Translations under genes and position numbers: made by a program
Assembly (NCBI GenBank): GCA_033721095.1
Contig: JAWWBG010000089.1
Coordinates: forward strand, 1-9,880
Origin: JAWWBG01 sp033721095
Lineage (GTDB): Bacteria; Actinomycetota; Nitriliruptoria; Nitriliruptorales; Nitriliruptoraceae
Direction of reading: 5' to 3'
Length of the DNA: 9,880 nt
Shown here: positions 1 through 4,792 of the stretch, piece after piece
How positions within the stretch are numbered: the first letter of the stretch is position 1
How the letters are laid out: every line of letters starts with the position of its first letter
The notes under the pieces: model-generated
Told to the model about the DNA's origin: nothing
Database searches by the model: none
What the model saw: only the letters and a program-made list of their open reading frames with translations

Positions 1-223
1 CCATCTGCACCGGCTCGAGGTCCAGCAGTGCATGAAGCGGCGTCTTGTGCGACTCCCGCCGCATGATCTGGATCAGCTGGTCGTTCGGATCCAGGTGCTC
101 GGCGTTCTGGAACTGCGCGTGCAGCTTCTTCGCGTACGGCGACGCGCTGTCGAGAGCCTCCTCCGGGAGGTCATCGGCGTTCGCCTCGCCGACCTCCGTG
201 TCCGCGGTCGTGTCGTCGCTCAT
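1..223 (-). CDS. N-terminal fragment of an unrecognised protein (runs off the window)
   Basis: The visible 74 residues begin MSDDTTADTEVGEANADDLP and continue in frame, without a stop, to position 1. The ATG (223-221) overlaps the TGA of the upstream KARI-like gene as ATGA, which indicates translational coupling in one operon and supports this start. No strong Shine-Dalgarno sequence is visible, as is common for coupled genes. The first 25 or so residues are acidic and probably disordered. The following stretch is more structured, with the sequences SPYAKKLHAQF and IQIMRRESHKTPL. There is no signal peptide and no membrane segment. I do not recognise the family from this fragment. Its position as last visible gene of the cupin-SDR-KARI-like run suggests a role in the same pathway, but that is inference. 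Confidence 0.75.
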   Translation of the reverse strand, partial: MSDDTTADTEVGEANADDLPEEALDSASPYAKKLHAQFQNAEHLDPNDQLIQIMRRESHKTPLHALLDLEPVQM

Positions 224-1209
224 GGGGTCGGAGTGTGGCCGGGGACCGAGGTCTCACCAAGCCGGCTGCGAATCTCCTGTTCCCACTGCTCGAACTCGCC
301 GCTCGACAGGTCGGCCTCCAGTTGCACCAGCGTGGGATGTCCGGAGTCGCGTTCGGCGTCCCACTCGTCGGCGAACGACCCGTCGGTGATCCTCTCCACG
401 AGGCGCCGCATGTCGGAGATGATGTCAACCTCGTCGAACTCGGTGGCCCGCGACAGCTGGCCGTACCGGCTGACCGGGGAGTGGTGTTGGAGCTGGGCGG
501 CATAGCCCTCCAGGCGGAGCCGCCGGAACGTGCGCTCGACCTCACCGGACAGGAACAGCTCGGCCAGGATGGCCTCCAAGGGGATGCCCTGCTCGGCCAT
601 GACCTGCGTGAAGCCGAGATTCACGCGGCGCAGCGCGGGGGACAGCACCTGTTCGACGGCCAGGTCGAGGACGGCCTCCTGCCACGCACTCATCTCGATG
701 CCGCCCTGCTTGAGGCCGCCGATGGCGCTCGCGATCGCGAGCGTCCGAGCCTTGGCGGTGCCAGTCCGATCCTGCTCGACGCCGACGCCCGTGATGAAGC
801 CGATGCCCTCTTCGTAGGTCGTGCGGACCTCGGGGCCGATCATCCGCGGCGCCACGAGTGCGATGTCGCAGTCAGGCCTGTAGCGCTCGAAGGCCACCGA
901 GTAGCCGGACGCGACGATCACGAGTGCCTCGGGCTTCGGCGTGAACGGCAGCGCGGGGATGGCATCGTCGGGGACAAGGAGGCACAGCACGTCGGCCTCG
1001 CCGGCGTCCTCCAGCGACCCTGCCTCGAACGCTTCGGCGACGGCCTGGTCGCGGGTCTCGTCGCCCCGGACGTAGACACGTGGATCGAGGCCGCTGTCGC
1101 GCAGGTTCAGCGCCCACGACCGCCCCTGGTTGCCGTAGCCGACGACACCGACGACTTGGCCGTCAAGGGCACCGAGGTCGGCGTCGCTGTCGCGGAAGAT
1201 CGTGGTCAT
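220..1209 (-). CDS. Ketol-acid reductoisomerase-like NAD(P)-binding protein, probably not a true IlvC
   Basis: The 329-residue protein has the length and order of a class I (short) KARI. A Rossmann domain with GYGNQG at residues 24-29, followed by WALNLRDSG, matches the KARI_N fold. The all-helical C-terminal part ends with a KARI-like MRRLVERITDGSFADEW segment. Two acidic metal ligands appear kept as D182 and E186 (DLAVE). By eye, the catalytic His of the AHG motif is Ser101 (ASGY), and the Lys of APKGPGH is Arg122 (APRMIG). The second-metal Glu pair is not cleanly alignable. True KARI isomerises and reduces acetohydroxy acids in valine/isoleucine synthesis. With those residues gone, and a neighbouring SDR and ring- or ketone-cleaving cupin instead of ilvB/ilvN, a different, perhaps catabolic, reductase or dehydrogenase role is likelier. 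The cofactor loop RGDET has acidic residues, so NADH use is possible. The start is supported by AGGAG five bases upstream. The ATG overlaps the SDR stop as ATGA. Confidence 0.85.
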   Translation of the reverse strand: MTTIFRDSDADLGALDGQVVGVVGYGNQGRSWALNLRDSGLDPRVYVRGDETRDQAVAEAFEAGSLEDAGEADVLCLLVPDDAIPALPFTPKPEALVIVASGYSVAFERYRPDCDIALVAPRMIGPEVRTTYEEGIGFITGVGVEQDRTGTAKARTLAIASAIGGLKQGGIEMSAWQEAVLDLAVEQVLSPALRRVNLGFTQVMAEQGIPLEAILAELFLSGEVERTFRRLRLEGYAAQLQHHSPVSRYGQLSRATEFDEVDIISDMRRLVERITDGSFADEWDAERDSGHPTLVQLEADLSSGEFEQWEQEIRSRLGETSVPGHTPTP

Positions 1210-2000
1210 TCTTGCTCCTCTGCAAGGGCGAGCACGCGGTCGAGGATCCCGTCGACACCCGAGGTGTGCAGGGTCAGCCCGCCGTCGACGACGACGTCCT
1301 GGCCCGTGACGTAGCGCGCGTCGTCAGACACGAGAAACACGATGACGTCCGCGACGTCCTCGGGCTCGCCGAGTCGGCCCATCGGGATCTTGGCGACGTG
1401 CCGGTCCGCCTCGTCGTCGAACACCTCGAAGAGCGGCGAGGTCAACGCCGTGGAGATCGTCCCCGGTGACACGGCGTTCACGCGGATGGTCGGCCCGTAC
1501 TCGAGTGCGGCCGATCGTGTCAGCGCCGACAGGCCGGCCTTGGCGGCCGCATACGGCCCTTCGCCCGCGGCCGGTCGCAGTCCGCTGATCGAGGCCGTGT
1601 TCACGATCCGACCGTCGCCGTTGGCCAACAGGTGGGGGATCGCGGCCCGCAGCACGTGCCAGGCGCCCGTGAGATTCGTGCCGACCACGCGGTCCCATTC
1701 CTCGGCCGGGTACTCGTGCAGCCGCGACATCGACCCCACCCCGGCGTTGTTCACGAGGATCGACAACCCGCCCAGTTCTTCGACGAGCGCCTCCACCGCG
1801 GTTGTCACGGCCTCGAGGTCCCGGACGTCAGCGGACGCAAAGGCCCCACCGACGCCGGCCGCCACTTTCGCTGCGGCATCGGCATCGAGGTCAACCACGC
1901 CCACGGACGCCCCGGCAGCCGCCAGCGCGTTCGCGGTCGCCCGGCCAATGCCCGAGCCGCCGCCAGTGACGACGGCGCGGTGTCCCGACAGATCCGGCAC
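1206..2000 (-). CDS. Classical SDR-family NAD(P)-dependent oxidoreductase
   Basis: This is a 264-residue short-chain dehydrogenase/reductase of normal length, expected in the cytosol to interconvert an alcohol and a ketone. The motifs are complete: nucleotide-binding TGGGSGIG at residues 12-19, NNAG at 84-87, Asn109, catalytic Ser137, and YAAAK with Tyr150 and Lys154. VSPGTIST follows, and a C-terminal GQDVVVDGG segment is typical of the classical family. Asp37 at the end of the second beta strand (VVDLD) favours NAD(H) over NADP(H). The start is GTG at 2000-1998, preceded by GAGG seven bases upstream. The gene lies 59 bp after the cupin gene, and its TGA overlaps the ATG of the KARI-like gene, so the three are very probably cotranscribed. 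The family is certain. The substrate cannot be predicted, though a hydroxy or keto intermediate of the local pathway is likely. Confidence 0.95.
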   Translation of the reverse strand: MPDLSGHRAVVTGGGSGIGRATANALAAAGASVGVVDLDADAAAKVAAGVGGAFASADVRDLEAVTTAVEALVEELGGLSILVNNAGVGSMSRLHEYPAEEWDRVVGTNLTGAWHVLRAAIPHLLANGDGRIVNTASISGLRPAAGEGPYAAAKAGLSALTRSAALEYGPTIRVNAVSPGTISTALTSPLFEVFDDEADRHVAKIPMGRLGEPEDVADVIVFLVSDDARYVTGQDVVVDGGLTLHTSGVDGILDRVLALAEEQE

Positions 2001-2059
2001 GCAGGATCCTCAATCAAGGCTTGCGAAGGACGAGGGGATGGCCAGTGACGGCCCGCCCG

Positions 2060-2530
2060 CTATTCCAGTATTCCCTCGGGCATCTCGAGGCCCTGCTGCT
2101 CGAGGGCGAGCTGGTAGCGCTCCAGCGCCGAGGCCGCGTCCTCGTACATCCACAGCTCGTCGTTGGGGCCGAGCATGAGGATCCCGCCCGACATCGTGTA
2201 GATCACGACGCAGTCCTCGTCGGTGGCGCGGGCTCGCAGCGTGTGGACCGACCCCGCGGGCTCGTAGACGTACGAGCCGGTGGTGGCAACCCAGTCGTAC
2301 TCGAGGTAGCCCCAGGTGCCCTGCACGGTCCAGGCGTGCACGGGGCCGAAGTGCTTGTGGCGCGGCAGGTCCACGTCCCCGCCGGAGTACCGGACCATCA
2401 GCGTGTACTCGCCGGTGTCGAGGTTGCAGCGCAGCATCTTGACCTCGAGCCCCTCCATCCAGAGGGCCCACGGAAGGCTTTCGTGGTTGACCTGGCCAGT
2501 GGCCGGCTCGATGAGGGCTGGTGTTGCCAT
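2060..2530 (-). CDS. Cupin dioxygenase of the 2,4'-dihydroxyacetophenone dioxygenase / acetylacetone-cleaving type
   Basis: This is a 156-residue single-domain cupin. Motif 1 is LPRHKHFGPVHAWTVQGTW (residues 55-73), and motif 2 is GSYVYEPAGSVHTL (85-98). His58, His60 and His96 form the expected three-histidine iron site. The 36-residue spacing between the second and third His is what I recall for DAD itself. The N-terminal PWALWMEGLEVKMLRCNLDTG also matches this subgroup by eye. DAD cleaves 2,4'-dihydroxyacetophenone to 4-hydroxybenzoate and formate, and related cupins cleave beta-diketones. The reaction here is probably oxidative C-C cleavage of a keto compound, with unknown substrate. The reading frame is open to 2989, but that extension is antisense to the divergent gene. 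AAGGAG five bases before the ATG at 2530 fixes the start. It is first in the minus-strand run, 43 bp from an operator-like palindrome. Confidence 0.85.
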   Translation of the reverse strand: MATPALIEPATGQVNHESLPWALWMEGLEVKMLRCNLDTGEYTLMVRYSGGDVDLPRHKHFGPVHAWTVQGTWGYLEYDWVATTGSYVYEPAGSVHTLRARATDEDCVVIYTMSGGILMLGPNDELWMYEDAASALERYQLALEQQGLEMPEGILE

Positions 2531-2535
2531 CGCGA

Positions 2536-2541
2536 CTCCTT
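2536..2541 (-). promoter_or_regulatory. Ribosome binding site of the cupin gene
   Basis: On the minus strand this reads AAGGAG, followed by TCGCG and the ATG at 2530-2528. It decides the start, because the same frame stays open far upstream through the control region and into the divergent gene. Confidence 0.85.
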
Positions 2542-2572
2542 GCACGGCACCCCGACTGTACGGCAATGAGCT

Positions 2573-2598
2573 GTTCCCTGACATGCGTGTCATGGAAC
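2573..2598. promoter_or_regulatory. Palindromic operator, left copy (near the cupin gene)
   Basis: This is a 26-bp dyad with structure GTTCC-n-TGACA-TGCG-TGTCA-n-GGAAC. The outer 5-bp arms and inner 5-bp arms are perfectly complementary. Mismatches occur only at the two single spacers and at the outer pair of the central TGCG. Its core TTCCCTGACATGCGTGTCA (2574-2592) recurs exactly at 2697-2715. It lies 43 bp upstream of the cupin start codon. Length, symmetry and position suit a dimeric helix-turn-helix regulator such as a TetR- or GntR-type protein. I cannot name the regulator, and none is encoded in the window. Confidence 0.75.
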
Positions 2599-2671
2599 TC
2601 CAGGAGCGGCCGCAGCCTCGACGCGTGCCTCCCGGATCCCTCCCCGGACTCGATCGTTGTCCATACGCTCG

Positions 2672-2686
2672 AACGGATTCGCCGTT
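2672..2686. repeat. Small inverted repeat AACGG-n5-CCGTT in the control region
   Basis: Five-base perfect arms (AACGG and CCGTT) flank ATTCG. It sits directly upstream of the right operator and just before or overlapping the candidate plus-strand -10. It could be a further protein-binding site, or a chance occurrence in a region of this size. Confidence 0.3.
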
Positions 2687-2699
2687 AGAGTTTCCATTC

Positions 2700-2717
2700 C
2701 CTGACATGCGTGTCAGG
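2700..2717. promoter_or_regulatory. Palindromic operator, right copy (near the surface-protein gene)
   Basis: This is an 18-bp dyad with 7-bp perfect arms, CCTGACA-TGCG-TGTCAGG. It shares the 19-nt sequence TTCCCTGACATGCGTGTCA (2697-2715) with the left copy in the same orientation, 123 bp away centre to centre. Only 26 bp separate it from the ATG at 2744, so it probably overlaps the transcription start or early leader of the transporter operon. Conservation of the non-palindromic flank and central bases, as well as the arms, argues that both copies bind the same protein. Confidence 0.75.
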
Positions 2718-2743
2718 TCTGTGGGAGTCGGGAGGGAGCGCCC

Positions 2744-4219
2744 ATGGCTGGCAGGTTGCGCCTGCGCCGTGTCGTGACGCGCGCTGCCGCCTTCCTCCTG
2801 TCCGGCCTGTTGGCCGCCGCCGTCGTCATTCCCGCCGTGGCCCAATCCGGCCCGCAACCGGGCGTCCAGGACGCCGACCGACCGTTCAGCTGGACCGGTC
2901 GTGCGGGTGCCTTCGGCATCGGCATCCAGTTCAACACGGACCCGACCCTCGTCCCCATCGAGGAGCTCATCCGCGGCGAGCTGCCGCAAGCCGACTCCGA
3001 ATGGCAGGGTGCGGGCATCATCCGCGGGCGCGCGGCGGCGCTCTACCCGGGCAGCTCGGGGACGGGCGGACCGGGCCTGCTGTGCGACTTCGGGTTCCCG
3101 TGCTCGCAGATCTCGGACGGGCTCGGCGGAACCCCGTTCCCACCGCCGTACCCGCTCGTCGCCGAGGCCCAGTACCCGTCACGACCGGAGGTCACCTCCC
3201 AGGACGGACTGTCGCGAGCGGTTGTCGGCCCTGACGGCATCGAGACCGTGGCCTCCGTCACGGACAACGAGAACGCGGGCGGTTTCCTCGACATCCTCGA
3301 CCCGGTCATCTCGATCGGATCCGCCGAGGCACGCACGACCCAGGAGTTCGTCGGGCCCGAACTGGTCGTCACGGCGCGCTCGCTGGTCACCGACATCGCG
3401 TTGCCCGGTGGGCTTCTCCACATCGGGTCGGTCGAAGCCCGGTCCGTGTCGCGTGCCGACGCCGAGACCGCCGACACCGATGCCTCCCTGACGATCCAGG
3501 GCGCGAGCCTCGCCGGCATTCCCGTGTCGATCAGCGACCGTGGACTCACGGTCGACGAAACGGTGCTGGGTCCGGTCGGCGCGGCCAGCTTCGACTCGGC
3601 CCTGCAGGTGCTGCAGGACACCCTCAACCTCGAGATTCGCGCCATCGGACCCCAGTTCGAGAACACGGGCCTTGGCAGCAGCGGACACGTCACCGGCCTG
3701 CTGATTCGGATGGACGTGCCGATCTCGGACCCAGGCGTGATCGAGCTGCCGTCCATCCCGTTCCCGCCCGAAGCGCCGTTCCCGGGCGACCCCAACGCCT
3801 TCCTCGTGACCTACAAGGCGTCGTTGGTCCTGGCCGCCGCCTCGACGACCGCGCACGCGAACGATGCCGACTTTGGCGGGGGCATCATCCCCCCACCGCC
3901 GATCGCGCCACCCGCTCCGGCACCGCAGCCTCCCGTCGTGGCCCCGCCCGTCCCCGGCGTCGGCTCGCCCCCGGCTGCGGTCCCGGACCCGGCCGTCCCG
4001 GACCCCGTCGTCGGCCCGCAGCAGCCGGATGCCCCGCCGCCCGCCGAGGTTGACGAGGCGGCCCTTGCGCGTTTCCTGGAGTCCCTCGGGATCGAGTTCG
4101 AGTGGGCGCATCTCTACCCGCTCGTTGTCCTCTGGGCCCTCTTCCTCTTCGTCCCTGTCCGCGTGCTGCGGTTCCTGGAGCGGCACACGCGCCCCACCCC
4201 TGTCCGACCAGCTCCCTGA
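2744..4219 (+). CDS. Secreted, C-terminally membrane-anchored surface protein of unknown function
   Basis: The 491-residue protein starts with a Sec-type signal peptide: a basic head (RLRLRRVVTR), a hydrophobic core at about residues 14-30, and a likely cleavage site AVA|Q after residue 33. The exported part, about 34-380, includes C114 and C120, a possible disulfide. Its strand-rich repeats such as VTARSLVTDIALPGGLLHIG remind me of actinobacterial 'choice-of-anchor P' secreted proteins, a weak by-eye resemblance. A proline-rich stalk (about 380-438) leads to one transmembrane helix at about 456-474 and a short Arg-rich cytosolic tail, giving a type I topology. GGAGGGAG five bases before the ATG supports the start. 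It is the first gene of the transporter operon, with only 15 bp to the next gene. It may present or capture substrate at the cell surface for the importer, but this is inference. Confidence 0.85.
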   Translation: MAGRLRLRRVVTRAAAFLLSGLLAAAVVIPAVAQSGPQPGVQDADRPFSWTGRAGAFGIGIQFNTDPTLVPIEELIRGELPQADSEWQGAGIIRGRAAALYPGSSGTGGPGLLCDFGFPCSQISDGLGGTPFPPPYPLVAEAQYPSRPEVTSQDGLSRAVVGPDGIETVASVTDNENAGGFLDILDPVISIGSAEARTTQEFVGPELVVTARSLVTDIALPGGLLHIGSVEARSVSRADAETADTDASLTIQGASLAGIPVSISDRGLTVDETVLGPVGAASFDSALQVLQDTLNLEIRAIGPQFENTGLGSSGHVTGLLIRMDVPISDPGVIELPSIPFPPEAPFPGDPNAFLVTYKASLVLAAASTTAHANDADFGGGIIPPPPIAPPAPAPQPPVVAPPVPGVGSPPAAVPDPAVPDPVVGPQQPDAPPPAEVDEAALARFLESLGIEFEWAHLYPLVVLWALFLFVPVRVLRFLERHTRPTPVRPAP

Positions 4220-4234
4220 CCAGGAGACCTGCAC

Positions 4235-4792
4235 ATGGCCGCATCACCCGATCTGTCCAACGAGACCGACGAACCAGATCCGTCCGTCATCTGGCGGTGG
4301 ATCTCGCGTGCGACCGCCCCCTGGATCGCCTGGCTGCTGATCGTCGGCGGCGTGGTCGCGATCATCCTGGGATGGGCCGGCTCCGCCGACAAGACCTTTC
4401 CCGCGCAGCAGATCCCCTACCTGATCTCCGGTGGCATGTTGGGCATCGGCCTGATCTTCCTCGGCGGGATCATGCTCAGCGTCCAGGACCAACGGCGGGC
4501 AATCCAGCGCATCACCAACCTCGAACGGAAGGTCGCCGACCTCCACGCGATCTTGTTGGCCCATCCCGCGGCGCCCAGCCTCAGCGGCAACGGACACGCC
4601 GCGGTCGGGAGCGCCGAAACGGTCGCGATGCTGCCGACGGGCTCCACGTTTCACCGCCTCGACTGTTCGATCGTCGAGGGCAAGGAGGACGTGAGCACGG
4701 GGACGGTTGCCGATGCCGAGGCCAAGGGCCTGACGCCGTGCAAACTGTGTGCGCCGGTTGACCTGGCGCCAATGCCCATCGGGATGTCGTGA
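4235..4792 (+). CDS. Two-helix membrane protein with a cytosolic Cys/His (Ada-like) putative metal-binding domain
   Basis: The 185-residue protein has two transmembrane helices at about residues 30-49 and 60-82. Basic residues flank both cytosolic edges (WRWISR before, QDQRR after), so both ends should face the cytoplasm. A short helix with coiled-coil character follows (about 84-108), then a flexible linker. The C-terminal domain has His140, Cys144, Cys169 and Cys172 in the pattern HxxxC-x24-CxxC, with EAKGLTPCKLCAP. This resembles the small Ada-type zinc-binding module found in many bacterial proteins, so zinc binding is plausible but unproven. AGGAG eight bases upstream supports the ATG. 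It lies 15 bp after the surface-protein gene, and its TGA overlaps the permease GTG (GTGA). Operon position suggests an accessory, assembly or sensing role for the ABC importer; no function is known to me. Confidence 0.85.
   Translation: MAASPDLSNETDEPDPSVIWRWISRATAPWIAWLLIVGGVVAIILGWAGSADKTFPAQQIPYLISGGMLGIGLIFLGGIMLSVQDQRRAIQRITNLERKVADLHAILLAHPAAPSLSGNGHAAVGSAETVAMLPTGSTFHRLDCSIVEGKEDVSTGTVADAEAKGLTPCKLCAPVDLAPMPIGMS

Larger units (their letters stand above)
2531..2743. promoter_or_regulatory. Divergent promoter region between the enzyme and transporter operons
   Basis: This 213-bp gap separates the start codons of two divergent operons and contains no convincing gene. It is the only stretch over 100 bp without coding sequence. 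It holds two palindromes with an identical 19-nt core (separate entries), a smaller inverted repeat, and the ribosome binding sites AAGGAG (minus) and GGAGGGAG (plus, 2731-2738). Weak -10 candidates are TAGAGT at 2686-2691 (plus strand) and TACAGT on the minus strand at 2560-2555. No good -35 pairs with either. If these -10s are right, the left palindrome would cover the minus-strand -35 area and the right one would cover the plus-strand transcription start, both compatible with repression. The promoter positions are speculative, but the divergent arrangement is certain. Confidence 0.7.

Noticed and set aside
220..1209. Calling the KARI-like gene ilvC
   Set aside because: Apparent loss of the catalytic His and Lys and the catabolic-looking neighbourhood make the symbol misleading.
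235..1314. Long plus-strand open frame (359 codons) opposite the KARI-like gene
   Set aside because: It is antisense to a gene with clear homology and motifs. The Arg/Gly/Asp-rich, motif-free translation is typical of a G+C-rich shadow frame.
2531..2989. N-terminal extension of the cupin frame to 2989
   Set aside because: The extension runs through the operator region and antisense to the signal-peptide gene. The AAGGAG-N5-ATG at 2530 and the homologous N-terminus mark the true start.
3885..4050. Proline-rich coding stretch as a tandem DNA repeat
   Set aside because: The Pro/Ala/Val codons vary and there is no regular nucleotide unit. It is a protein-level stalk, not a repeat array.
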